From Halicephalobus mephisto (taxonomy: Eukaryota; Nematoda; Chromadorea; Rhabditida; Panagrolaimidae), in NCBI GenBank assembly GCA_009193035.1, contig SWDT01000140.1, positions 1 to 64,000 on the forward strand: a DNA stretch of 64,000 nt, written 5' to 3'. How positions within the stretch are numbered: position 1 is the first letter of the stretch; the number at the start of each line of letters is the position of its first letter. The notes beneath the pieces were generated by a model. The model ran no database searches. It worked only from the letters and a program-made list of their open reading frames with translations, and was not told the DNA's origin. The position numbers were made by a program, and so were the translations under genes. Below are positions 23,782-34,631 of the stretch, in pieces.

Positions 23782-24284
23782 TTTTTAAAATTTCGTAATT
23801 ATTATGAAATAAAAAGTTACGAAATCATGAATTTTGTTCCATATATCGACATTTAATTTCCGCCTTGTTTTTCGTTCAATTACTTATATTTTTGTTTTTT
23901 TTTGTTATTATTTATTGTAAATGGATTTTTACTTTTTAGAATTAAATCCTAAAAAAAATTAAAGTACTTTATTCAGAAAATTCGGATTTTTCTTCTGTTC
24001 TTTGAACTTGAATTTTATTTTTTCAAATTTACTTTTTTATTTTGTCTGATATATTGTTATCTGAGAATCTCTAAAATTGATATAAAAATTAGTTTTTTTA
24101 AATAATGATTAATGTGTATTTTCAAGTTGTCAACTTCGATATATTAAACTCCATTTACAGTCCTTTTATTGTTGTTTTTATTTTCCTTCAGATCTCAAGG
24201 AAGGATAATCTCCACCAATTTTCGGATTATTTCTATTGACCAAGGTTTCTGGATGGAAGAAGGACTCAGTCAGCGCCTCACGTC
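23782..24284. other. Intergenic, cuticlin to SH2-pseudokinase
   Basis: The cuticlin 3' end has an AATAAA signal (gaaataaaaagtt, about 23806). Further on, TTTTCCTTCAG just before 24193 looks like an acceptor without a donor and may be the spliced-leader site of the next gene. I see nothing else. Confidence 0.5.
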
Positions 24285-26093
24285 ATGTGGAGTCTGACCG
24301 ATCTGTGGAACTGGATTTCACACTTTTCCAAAGGGTTTGTTTTGATTATTACTGAAAATTATATATCAATTTTCACCTCAGATCGAATTCTGGATCTTCT
24401 CCGACGGAACTGCCTCCAGGAAGACTGGTACTCTGGCTTCCGCTGTCTACGAACGGAAAAAAACAGAAAATTGTGACTTTTTTGTCTACTTTGCCCTACT
24501 TCTTCGGAACTCTGCTGGAAGACCCCGACTTGATCACCCAGTTACTAGCTAGTCCTGGCGATGGGTTTTTGATCACAGCCCCGAGGGGAGAACACGAGAG
24601 GTCGACGACTCACAGAAGATGGCTGCTAGTTTTCCTAGCCAACGACGACACAATCATAAAAGTAAACGTGAGTTTTTTCATTGTTTCGGCGAATTCATAT
24701 ATGAACTTCAATTTTCAGATAATTTACCTCAATAAAAAATTTGTCCTGACGAAGGAAAAGAAAAACACGATGTTGCAGTTCGTCGAAGAACAAGATTTAA
24801 AAATGATCGAAAGACCGATTTTTTTGTCCAAGGATCAGATCATAGAGAAGATGACTATTACTCCGAACTTGGCTTTTCCAGTAGTAAAGGGTACTTTCGT
24901 CCTCGGTGTACTTTCCCAGAAGACGCTTCTGTTCGACGAAAACAGGAAAATTTCATGTTTCGAGTTGGATTGCAGTCATCATGGAGAAGACGTGAAGCAG
25001 AATCTCTTCGAAGAAGCCAGAAAAATGATCAACTTTGGATCTAGGTGAGTTTTGAATTCAATTATACAAATTTCATTATTAAAAAGTAGCAGATAATTTC
25101 TTGGAATTTTTGAATTCCCGCGCAAAGAAAGACAAGCTGCAGAAATGGAAAAAATGACAAATCTGGTAATATTGAAATCAACTCGCTTTTTTTTATCTCT
25201 TTCACGGAAAAATCCTAAAAATTTTATAAATTCTTTTGTAAATATTTTTATTTTTACAATATTATGATTTTTGAATTCCTGTACAAAGAGAGGCAAGTTA
25301 CAGAGATGGAAAAAATGGCAAATCTGATGATATTGAAATCAACTCGCTTTTTTTTGTAAAAATTTTGGGAATCTGTGTTCTAGAAGTTCCTCTCGAGGTA
25401 ACTTTGTAACTAAGCTGATTTTTTATCTTTTATTTTTACAGGAGAATCTGGAGACTGTGGGGCATTCTCTACGAAGAAGACACTTTGAAGCTTGTTCTGG
25501 AAGACATCGTTTTTGGATCTCTTACGGAGTTCGTCCGGTTGTCGAAAACAACGGAATCTCATATGAAACGATGTGGTCTTCAGATGGCAGAAGGCCTAAG
25601 GTACTTGGAAAAGTTCAATTTCGTCCATCATCGACTGTCCCTTGATGCTTTTTTTGTGACTTTTTCCTACAACATCAAATTGGCCATCTACGGGATGAGC
25701 GAAACTGAATTGATCTCCACAGATGAGAAGTTGGACGATGTAGAAAGATGCCGATGGATACCCCCTGAATCCCTGCCGACCCCTGTTTCGCCCTCCAGAA
25801 ACCCCCCTGCCGACAGAATCCAATACAACGGACTGGGAATGGTGTACACTTTTGGATCTTGTCTGTTTTCCATGTTTCACGAAGGATCCCCGCCCCACGA
25901 GGGGGAACCCCCGGAGAACATCAGGGACAGACGGTGGAGACAGGAGAATCCTCCTCTTCCTGAGATCCAGCTAATGCCGAAGGAGATTATTGAGATCTGC
26001 TGGAGATGCTGGAGGAAGACTCCACATACAAGACCGGGATTCAAGGAACTCAAACAAAGATTGAGAAAAATTCAAGATTCTTATTATTTTTAA
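24285..26093 (+). CDS. SH2-domain tyrosine pseudokinase (Fer/Fes-like nematode family)
   Basis: Exons 24285-24334, 24382-24667, 24719-25044 and 25442-26093 give 437 residues. Residues 48-145 look like a divergent SH2 domain (LPYFFGTLLEDPD, then GDGFLITAPRG and RRWLLVFLANDD). Residues 155-430 are a kinase fold: VVKGTFVLGVL in place of the glycine loop, LRYLEKFNFVHHRLSLDAFF, CRWIPPESL (the APE motif) and RCWRKTPHTRPGFKEL. Key catalytic residues are missing: HRD is HHR (283-285), the following Asn is Ala, and DFG is IYG (303-305). It should therefore bind phosphotyrosine partners without phosphorylating. The SH2-kinase order and short N-terminus match the enlarged Fer-like kinases of nematodes, many expressed in the male germ line. 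A second donor 6 bp upstream in exon 2 is possible. Confidence 0.85.
25070..25360 (+). repeat. Duplicated block inside kinase intron 3
   Basis: GAATTCCCGCGCAAAGAAAG...AATATTGAAATCAACTCGCTTTTTTTT (25107-25195) returns at 25273-25358 with a few changes. It is too broken by stops to be an extra exon in phase. Confidence 0.7.
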
Positions 26094-26304
26094 ATATAAT
26101 TGGACGGAATTTCTCTTCAATAACACTTGGAATTCCGTATGATTTATTTCAGTACTTTGAGGATTAATTTGCTCATAAACAGATGTAAAGTTATTCAAAA
26201 TTATTTTTTATTTTTAAATTAAAGGTATGAAAATTGGAACACAAATGTCCGGGACAGAAATGTCTTAACCTGGAATTCCTGCACGACAATTGACTAGTGA
26301 TGTG

Positions 26305-26519
26305 TATTATTAAAGTTGGAACTCAGGATTCAAGGTCGGAATTTGGATTTTTGGTGTTAAAAAAAACTTATGAGTCGTGTTTGGATTAGGAAAATCTAGC
26401 TAATTTTCAGCTATCAATTTAGATGAAACAGATTTCTGAAATAGGAAAATTCGAAAATGTTTCTCAACACAAAAAATCCAAATTTCGACTTTCAACCTTG
26501 AGTTCCAACTTTGATAATA
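26305..26519 (-). mobile_element. 215-bp MITE (copy 2, inverted)
   Basis: The same element as 18517-18731 in the opposite orientation, with the same length and ends (TATTATTAAAGTTGGAAC / GTTCCAACTTTGATAATA). The two copies are highly alike over their whole length. Confidence 0.88.
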
Positions 26520-26606
26520 TGGAACACTGGTTTTCAACTTACAGTAAGCAAGCTGATTGATGTGCAGACCTTCCTTTTGAATTCTGTAGTATTAATTGGT
26601 TACGCC

Positions 26607-26926
26607 TTAGTCGATTGCAATGATGATCATATCTGTCGGTTTTTCGAAATTTTCGACTTTCGAACTCGAGTCGTTTAATTCGAATTCAAATCCTTCTATA
26701 TTCGAACTCAACAGTTTAATTCCAATCCAGATCTCTCTACATTCGAACTTGTTTGAAATTGGCTCGAGTTCGACTGTTTTAGTAACATCAATTTGGTATT
26801 GTCTTTGCTTCCCAATGAGAACTGTCTTTTCCAAGTTTTCGCTGCAGGAGTTTCGTCATCAAACTGCACAGGCGATCCACAATCACTTGTAACTGAGCGT
26901 GATCGCGCACACTCGATTATGTTCAT
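26607..26926 (-). pseudogene. Unrecognised coding-like remnant
   Basis: Two overlapping minus-strand frames look coding-like: 26607-26834 (ends MIIIAID) and 26708-26926 (IIECARS, SDCGSPVQFDDE). The plus strand at 27310-27460 has similar words (MECARLCDS, GGDPVQF), as if an inverted, diverged copy lay there. I do not recognise the family. There is no convincing splice pattern, so I treat it as debris of a gene. Confidence 0.3.
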
Positions 26927-27009
26927 TTTTCCACGTAGGAACTGGGAAAAATTAACAAGGGAGTTGCGGTCGTATGTTCATTTCAGGTTTCATATGTCTA
27001 ATGATTACT

Positions 27010-27300
27010 GTTGAGACAGAAACTAGACTAAAAAGAGGATCCGAAGAGAGCCTGAATATCAGGAAATGTGGGATGCTGTGGGGTATCAGTGAAGTTCTTT
27101 GTCTTTTGTGTTGAAACTTGTTATGTAGATGCTGGGACAGAAACTACACTAGAGAGGACCTGGAAAGATAGCCTGGATATCAGGGACTTTAGAGTACTGT
27201 AGGGCTTGAGTGAAGTTCCCTATCGTCTTCTGTGGGAGGTATATAATTATTCTCTGTACCTTGTTGTTAAAGTAGATTAGTGATATTTTTTATTTCTATC
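27010..27300 (+). repeat. Two tandem copies of the dispersed GGATACTGTAG repeat
   Basis: GAGACAGAAACTAGACTAAA at 27013 and GGGACAGAAACTACACTAGA at 27132 open two units, each followed by AGCCTGGATATCAGG or a variant and by the TGTGGGGTATCAGTGAAG or TGTAGGGCTTGAGTGAAG word. The second unit matches 49140-49325 well. Confidence 0.7.
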
Positions 27301-27564
27301 CTAGCAATTGTAATGGAATGCGCTCGACTATGTGATAGTAGAGCACCTGTGTATACCGCTAAAGTGCACATTGCGAAAAATCGAGTCAGTTTGAGTTTGG
27401 ACTTCTTGGTTTTCGAGTCGAATTATTTCGAAATCGACGGCTCCGGTGGTGATCCAGTCCAATTTCGATTTTTTCTAGTCTGCTTAGTTGTCCTACAATT
27501 ACTCTCGACTTCGTAAGATTGATTCTTTTTTGTTTTTCGGCTGATATTTTCCGTCCTTGGTTAA

Positions 27565-29553
27565 CACTCGGAGGCCCGATTGTAATTCGGGTTGCTTTTG
27601 GTAGATTTTGATATCCTGAGTTTAACTATATGTAACTTTCCAGAAAATTTTTTGGCTGGATACATGAAAAATAAAGTTGAAAATTTGTCTGTCAGGAGAC
27701 CCGAAAAATGTTAATAATTTCATTAATATGTGATTTCAAAAAACACCGATATATACGTTAAAGTCGAGAGATAATTACCTATCAAACGATATATGAACCA
27801 TTCATATCCGTTCATTTAGAGCCGAGATACAACCATTTTCCCTAACACCCCAACATCATTTCTATTAGACTTTTTTTTCTCAACTTAGGAGATAAGGAAC
27901 GTGTTCTCGTGTGTATTTGGACCAACAATAGTTCTGATGTTTCATGATGAGAAACTGATCTCTTTACATTTGCATTCTGAAGAAAACTCTTCTTCAAAGG
28001 TACCAACAACAACAACATAGATTCTTTTACCCATATGTCTTTATTTTTATGAAATTTCTATGGTAATATCTTTAGAAAAATACCAGCATTTTTTAGTTTC
28101 TAATAAAAGTAACATATCGTTTATTGAAATTTAGCGATACTGTCTTCCGGCATTGGAACACTCTTTACAAAAAACACGATCAAAACTTTTTTTTTTAATA
28201 TGAATCTTACAAAGAAAGTTCTTACATATAGCGCATCTAATACGGACAGTTTTTGCATATCGAGAGCCGCAATCATAACACTTCCCCGCTGTATTTGAAC
28301 GAAATTGAATTAGACTTCTTTCTCTAAGTGTTTTTTATTAGCAGGTGAAGGCGTTTATGGCTCTTCAGTGCAAGTGTTGCAACTATATTGAGCATTCAGA
28401 TGGCATTACAAACTGTTCTATTACAGATTGTACATTTTTTCATATGAATACTGTCAGCCCAAGTGGCAATCCGACCTTATTTAGTCGGGTAGTACCAAGG
28501 CATGGTATTTTTCCTTCTTAAAGGATGGGCCATTTTATGTTCGTCATACCTAAGATTTTAAATAGAATGCTTAAGTTTTTTATTATTAATTATTGTGAAA
28601 ATTATTTGTTCAGAATCTCTTCAGTGAAGAATTTCATAAAATGATCAACTTTTTGTCTTTCGTCAGTCAGGTTCCTGACTTCATAGGGAAATGGATCCAG
28701 AAGAGGTTCATTGAGATTTGGTCTTTTGTCAGTCCAAGGACGACCTGCTGAAGCGGGATAAATTCTTCTTGATGACTGCGAAGTAGTAACTTCAGATTCA
28801 TTATTTCGAAGTAGATCATCATAGTCTCCATCTTCGAAAACATAAGAAAGCTCGAATCCTTGATAATTATACTCAGAATCAGAATGATAATCTTCATCTT
28901 CAGAGTAGTTCATTGTAAAAGTATAGAACAAAAACAAACAAAACTGATGATTAAATAATGTTGTGTTGAAATCCTTATGGTAGTAATATCGACAGTCAAA
29001 AACCGTGCTTGCAATCAAATTATTCTTAGAGGGAAAATTAAGAATCAAAAATCATCTTATATCAAAAAAAGAGACATGGTTTCTTTTATAAACTAACCTA
29101 TGTTGTTGTTGTTGGTATCTTTGAAGAAGGGTTTTCTTCAGAATGCAAATGTAAAGAGTTCAGTTTCTCATCGTGAAACATCAGAACTATTGTTGGTCTA
29201 AATACACACGAGAGTACGTTCCTTATCTCCCAAGTTGAGAAAAAAAAGTCTAATAGAAATGATGTTGGGGTGTTAGGGGAAATGGTTGTATCTCGGCTCC
29301 AAATGAACGGATATGAATGGTTCATATATCGTTCGATAGATAATCATCTCTCGATTCTAACATATATATCGGTGTTTTTTAAAATCACATATTAATGAAA
29401 TTATTAACATTTTTCGGGTCTCCTGACAGACAAATTTTCAACCTTATTTTTCATGTGTCCAGCCAAAAAATTTTCTGGAAAGTTACATATAGTTAAACTC
29501 AGGATATCAAAATCTACCAAAAGCAACCCGAATTACAATCGGGCCTCCGAGTG
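27565..29553 (-). mobile_element. piggyBac element, internally deleted, with long inverted repeats
   Basis: TTAA stands on both sides (27561-27564 and 29554-29557), the piggyBac target duplication. The tips are inverse: CACTCGGAGGCCCGATTGTA and TACAATCGGGCCTCCGAGTG. The inverse similarity runs inward for about 450 bp on each side (27565-28018 against 29100-29553), unusually long for this superfamily. Between the arms lie remnants of transposase on the minus strand. The good match of arms and TTAAs suggests fairly recent mobility, probably helped by a full-length relative elsewhere. Confidence 0.92.
28131..28913 (-). pseudogene. piggyBac transposase remnants (N-terminus and C-terminal zinc domain)
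   Basis: 28602-28913 encodes an acidic N-terminus (MNYSEDEDYHSDSEYNYQGF) running into the PGBD-like NLTDERQKVDHFMKFFTEE, then stops. 28131-28306 encodes the Cys-rich C-terminal domain typical of piggyBac (CYDCGSRYAKTVRIRCAICK, then CKECSNAGRQYR), with a frame change at a T-run near 28190. The catalytic DDD core is mostly gone; a scrap (YYPTK) may remain near 28500. Confidence 0.85.
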
Positions 29554-29557
29554 TTAA

Positions 29558-30153
29558 CTCAACACTAAACAAGAAAATTATTTAAAATTAAATCATGAGT
29601 CTTTTTCCCAAGATTCATTCCCCGACTTCGTAAGATCCACTATACTTTGTTTTTTGACCAATAATGTCGGCATTGGACTAACCTAGCATTCCCTCAATTT
29701 TATCAAAAACCTTATAAAAACCAAAAAAAACATCCCCGTCGAGTTCCATTCGTTTCGAAACTTGTTTTCCGACTAATATTTTCGACCGGATTATCCCCTG
29801 TACCAATTCATCAGTAAAATTAATAAAATAAAAACTTCCAAATCTAAGAGTCGAAGAGGACCACCAGTCCCATGATCATACAGCCAGAAACCCATCCCTA
29901 TTAACATCACTCGAACAAACACTTAATTCCACTACTTCCACTTTTGAACCCCTCCATCGCCACACACTTAGATCATAAGTTCACTTTATTGTCGTGGGAA
30001 AAATACACATTGTCGATATACCCGTAACACAAGGCTAAATCAACGGAAGGAAATCATCGGGCAGAAATAACGTATGACAGCGAAAATATTAAAGTATCAG
30101 GATATCAGCATAATAATCGTAAAGCAGTAAGAAACCGGCCCACAGTCATCATT
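29558..30153. other. Intergenic, piggyBac to ETS-like gene
   Basis: No gene seen. The part next to 30153 is the 3' untranslated region of the ETS-like gene (minus strand). Confidence 0.5.
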
Positions 30154-31367
30154 TTACATGTTGGTTAGCACTTCCATCGGTCGGCCATCCGGTCCAATCT
30201 CGATCCTCGACTTGTTGAATCCCCCAAAACTGCTGTAAACCAAGTCCGGCAGCAGTTCGTACTTGTTTCTCTGGTTCTTGTTCACCTTCTTCAGGAGGAC
30301 AATCCCGTTCCACGACCAGTTCCCGGCGCTCAGAATGTTACTCATGCTCTTGTAAGACTTGTGCTGGCCGATTCTCTGGGAGTACATCTCGGCTATCACG
30401 GCGGTGTTCTTCAGTTCGAAGCATCTCGGAGACTTGATCGCACTTGTTTCGGCGAGCCATTGGACGTACTTGTTGCACTTCGCAGACGCCTCCAGGAGTT
30501 CACAGATGAAGTCGATCAGCTTGTCATGTCCTAGACACTGCCTCAGGAAGATAACAGTCGGCTGCCAGCGATCGAACTTGGTCCTGTTCAAGTCCAGCAA
30601 GATAGCGACGTCGCTGGGCTGGCGTTGGGCGTGGTGTCGACGATGGGAAGTCCCCAGATTGGCGGTTATCTGATCGAAAGAAGGTACTTCGGAAGCCGGC
30701 AAGACGTGCGACGGGTAGGTCTGCGGAGAATAGAAATACATCTGCTGGGGCACTTCGTGGTAGGCAATCTGCGGCATCGGCTGGACGTACTGGTAGCCGT
30801 CTGTCATGTGCATACGTTTGCCGTACGTAGGATCATCAAAGGAAGCGGCGGAAGAAGTTCTCTTTCTCGAAACACTCGGTTCGGAAGCGGGAACAGGGTA
30901 ATGCACAGGGTTCTGGACGAAATGCGGATGTTGTGCTTGATCCATGTGGTAGACCGACGAGGTAGGCAACTCCGGAGACCAGCGATGGTACTCCGGGTTC
31001 AGGATCGGCATCTGGTACTCGTGAGGGTGGAGATCGCTGTTGTATCCGCTTTCGGGAGAAGTAGGAGGAAGGACGTCGGACGGGGTCGGGTCAGGACCGT
31101 AGTCGTTCAAACATCCCGGGTTCTGCTGGGTCCCGATCTCAGGGGCTTCTTCCTTGAAAGAAGGCTTTACTCAGAAGAAATCGATATATGGTAGCAACTT
31201 ACAGGAACGTAATTAAGGCCATCTTCTTCGAACATAGGAATATTGGGTAAGTTAAAAAAGTCATCGTCCACAGGATTCAGGTTGGTGAGCGAGAAGTCCT
31301 CGGTGAAGTCCTCCGGAAGCTTGTAGGCCCAGTAGTCTTCGTCCGAGGAAGGGTTAGTAGCAAGCAT
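30154..31367 (-). CDS. Divergent ETS-domain-like transcription factor
   Basis: Two exons, 31203-31367 and 30154-31152, with a 50-bp intron, encode 387 residues. The N-terminal two thirds are Pro/Tyr/Gln-rich (PMPQIAYHEVPQQMYFYSPQ) and acidic at the start, like an activation domain. Residues 265-360 resemble an ETS domain: LIDFICELLE stands for LWQFLLELL, YVQWLA for the IxW strand, FELKNTAVIAEMYSQRIG for FKLLDPEEVARLWGxRK, and YELLPDL for the final strand. The recognition helix is strongly altered: HKSYKSMSNILSAGNWSW replaces MNYDKLSRALRYYY, so the two arginines that contact GGA are absent. It is therefore either a changed-specificity ETS protein or one that no longer binds DNA through this helix. 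The family call is by pattern only. Confidence 0.6.
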
Positions 31368-32375
31368 TGTGGATCAATGACCTCGATAAAAGAAACCTCT
31401 CAAACTGATGAAAGCGAGGAGATAAAAAAGCCAGTGCGAGTAAAAGCTGTTTAGATTTCTCACATTGTTTTGAACGGAAAGTTTGTCAAGTAAGCGTCCT
31501 GTGAGGCAGTCCAACGGACAATTTGGGTCTCTTCGAGGCAAGCTAATTGCCGTTTATATATGGAGAAATAGGACAGAAAAACGGAATTTAGGCCTACTAA
31601 AGTAGGAAATAACCTGGACGAATGGAGTGCAATGTGGATTTTGAGGAGGTTGTCGAAATAGAAGTCAACAACGGCATTTTACACTTTGGCACATTTTGTG
31701 ACTGAATGCGACTGTTCAGGTAGTTTTAGGTTACAGAAGGGACGAACGATCTGTGGAAGTTGGAACGCGGGAAATAATTTGAAATTTTATATGAAACATC
31801 GAGACTGATGAAATCGAAGAAGTCATCTCTTGGTTAGTAAGGTTTTCATATATCAACCTTTGTCTTCTGTGAACGTTTATGATTTCTTCCTGTTGATGAC
31901 TGATTAGGCTTAGAATTTGGAAGGAAAGATCATGCAAAATGAAATTTCAAACAGATTAAGAAATGTTCCATTGAAGATGAACTTTAAAGTTAATTTTACT
32001 GATTGTTTCTCTTGACGATGAGCCGGTTTATCTCCTAGAGTCTCAATAAATAAGTTAAAATTGATATATTGATAATTTTTAAGAAACAGTATCTTTTTTC
32101 TCGTTTTTCAGTCCATTTCGTTCTTGATTCGTTTATTGACAATTTTTAATTTGAATAATTACATCTAAAAAATGCAACCCAAATATGAAACATTGATATC
32201 GACGAGAATGAACTACTTCTTACCCCGGCTCAAGACGAGCTCCGCCATCTGCAACCTTGTCTATTTCCTCCGGACCTTTCGGATTCCCCTTCCGTAGTGT
32301 CACCCAATTGCTTTTCGCTCGGAATTTTATATGGAAAATTTCAACAACTTGATCACGTACACGTAGTCGACACGA
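31368..32375. other. Intergenic, ETS-like gene promoter and flanking DNA
   Basis: About 1 kb upstream of the ETS-like gene and downstream of the ANKRD11/12-like gene. I see no conserved coding frame; the short open frame at 31731-31937 has no recognisable content. Confidence 0.5.
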
Positions 32376-34287
32376 TTATGACTCTTCTTTCACTTCTTCC
32401 TTCTTGATATTCAGCAGGATGGACTCCGGAGGATCTTCGAACTTCTCCTCCTCCAGTTCCAGTGCTTGGATGACTTCTGGAGGTGGCAAAACAGGACCCG
32501 GTTTCTTCACTTCCACCGAGTTCATCGGCTCCAGATAATCGAACTTGACTGGAACCACTTTTGCCATCGGAATCGCGCACTTGTCTATTTCGGACTCCTC
32601 CGAAATAAACTCGTAGTCTTTCAACAGTTTTTCCATTTCTAGCTTTTGCAGGTAATGGAGCGACTTAACTTCCATTATCTGCTTGTCTTTCAATTTGTTG
32701 GCCATTTTTGTTATTTTTTCTATCACTTGCTCCACTGTTTCCGGGACCATCGAGGGTGTTTCCGGCTCCGGTCTGAAGCTGTCGTAGATGATAGGATTAC
32801 AAGCGTCATTGTCTCTCAGAAGTCGGATGATTGAGATTTCGTTTCTTTCTCGGAGAACTGTCGACCTGACCGCCCTCATGTACTCCCTTTCTCCGAAGGT
32901 CTGGAGTCTGACTCGCTCCTTCTCGTGTTCCGTGGATTTCAGTCTTCTTTGCTTCTCCTGCTTGATCCAGAGATTCCGTACCGGCAACGGCCACTTGTGG
33001 AGGATGGAGTTGATCTGCGGGGGCAGGGGCTCGAAGTACTCCCGTCCTTTGAGGAAGTAATCCTTCACATTGATCATGAACATTTCGTAGTTCGGGATCT
33101 CCGGTTCTGGCGGCTGGTCTTCAAGGGACTTCGGGAACTGTTGTTGATATCTTTCTATGATGAGTTTCTTGAGGCCTGCTTGGCCCTTGTAGCCGTCTTC
33201 TTGGATCAAATCCCAGGCCCTGACTGGCGGGGGTACTGGTGGAAGGAGCTGTCTAGTCTCGCATTCTTGACTGTCTTCATCAGCACCCAATCCGGGAGAA
33301 AGACTGTAGTCCTCGTACTCGAAATCCGCATTAGCAATGAGAGAAGAGCCAGTTCTTCCCCAATTCCGTCGTTTCGCCGGGGCCCCTTCCTCGACCGCTT
33401 GTCTCACTCGGGCCCGTGTCATCCTGGAAGGGTGATTGGAGGCGTTCTTTTTGCCTTTGCCGGGTTTCTTCAGATGGGGAGTAGGTTTCAACTCGGGTTT
33501 CTCCGCAATATCCCCTTGTCCGGCGTCTTCTTCATCACTAGGGGTCTTCGTCAACAGGATTCTCAGCGGCGGAACCTTTTTGGATTCAGTTGTGTCTTCT
33601 TCTGGTTCTGCATCGTCTCCTTCGTCGTCCTCATCGATCTGCAGCCGGGATTCTCCTTCGTCTTCTGGAAATGGAAGATTACGAAATCATAAGCAGCGGA
33701 TCAAGGTCAAACGAACCTTCTTCGGCATTGTACTGCCTGGCACCGTGTCTTCCTGTCGGTGATTCCCGTTTAAACTTTTTAGATGGCTCGTCGTCTTCTG
33801 GACTACTGTGGAAGGCGAAAACATCGTTCTCCGTCGCTGATAAAGCCGCGGATTTCGGTGGTGGGAGCGATTTTCGTTCACTAAAAACCATTTCATATTA
33901 AAAATGAATAAAAGTCGATTTCGAGTACCACAAATCAACGAAAATCCATAATAATGGATTAGAAGATAAAAATAAGTAATATCATCCCACAGATGGTGGA
34001 AATTGATATATGAAAAACAAAATTTACCTTGTGATTAACCTCGAATTTCCTTCGTCCACCGTTTCCTCGTCTTCCTCCTCATCTTCTTCCTCCGTTGATC
34101 CAGAGTCATCCTGATCTTCGTCTTCATTGTTGTCATCGTCGCCTTTGGCTTCTGGAGAAGGTTTTTTGTTAGGCAGCTGTGCCGAAGTGGATTCCTTGGC
34201 GTCATCAGTTGGAAGCTCGCCGTCTTCCATTTCTTCCGGTGGATTATTCGTGACCTCCTTCTCACTGCTTCCTGGTTCTTCATCCAT
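32376..34287 (-). CDS. ANKRD11/ANKRD12-like nuclear protein lacking ankyrin repeats
   Basis: Exons 34028-34287, 33717-33880 and 32376-33664 keep phase and give 570 residues. The first 200 are highly acidic, then Ser/Lys-rich and basic (nuclear-protein composition). The C-terminal half matches the conserved tail of ANKRD11/12: EKERVRLQTFGEREYMRAVR followed by DNDACNPIIYDSF (ANKRD11 has a similar RxR..EVYNxPLDS) and KSLHYLQKLEMEKLLKDYE. ANKRD11/12 are chromatin-associated co-regulators that bind deacetylases. No ankyrin repeat is present in these three exons or visible just upstream, so the gene has either lost them or has undetected 5' exons. The gene is divergent from snx-27, 344 bp between start codons. 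Confidence 0.65.
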
Positions 34288-34631
34288 TCTCTAGTGTCGA
34301 TAGATCCAATCAATAATCCACAAAATAACACTTTCCGACGATGTAATCCAGTCAATTTTATCCAGTGAAAAAGAACCGTCTTTCCTCTCGGGACTGGTTT
34401 GCCGCGTTCTCAACTGGCCGTTGTTGGCAACAATTTTTTATTGACAAGATTTCCACTTTAAAAGTTTGTTTATCGTTCAATTAGTTACCAACTTTGTCTG
34501 AATCGATTTTATCTGACGTTGAATAACAGGAAAAAACGTTTCGTTCTTGACCAGTTCACAATCAAGGTCGTTTTGTTCAAAAACGTTCGCGATTTTTGTT
34601 TTCCGTTTTGTAAGTTCCGGCACTGTTTCAG
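34288..34631. promoter_or_regulatory. Shared divergent promoter, ANKRD11/12-like / snx-27
   Basis: The 344 bp between two start codons facing away from each other must contain both promoters. It includes an imperfect palindromic CAACTGGCCGTTGTTGGCAA (34410-34429). I do not recognise a specific factor site. Confidence 0.5.

Larger units (their letters stand above)
26094..27560. other. Intergenic: MITE, gene fragments and dispersed repeats
   Basis: After the kinase there is a MITE (26305-26519), an unassigned open stretch on the minus strand (26607-26926, see separate entry), two copies of the dispersed repeat (27010-27300) and an open plus-strand stretch to 27517. No complete gene can be supported. 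Confidence 0.5.

Noticed and set aside
28602..29048. Functional piggyBac transposase
   Set aside because: Only the N-terminal 104 codons and a separate C-terminal zinc domain remain; the catalytic core is missing.
29098..29325. Minus-strand open frame MNHSYPFIWSRD
   Set aside because: It lies in the right inverted arm of the piggyBac element, and the left arm has no corresponding open frame.
31731..31937. Extra small gene upstream of the ETS-like gene
   Set aside because: 68 codons without homology, acceptor or donor context. Probably promoter DNA.
32925..33692. Long plus-strand open frame of 255 codons
   Set aside because: It lies wholly antisense to the well-supported ANKRD11/12-like exon and has no recognisable domain; codon bias of the sense gene explains its openness.
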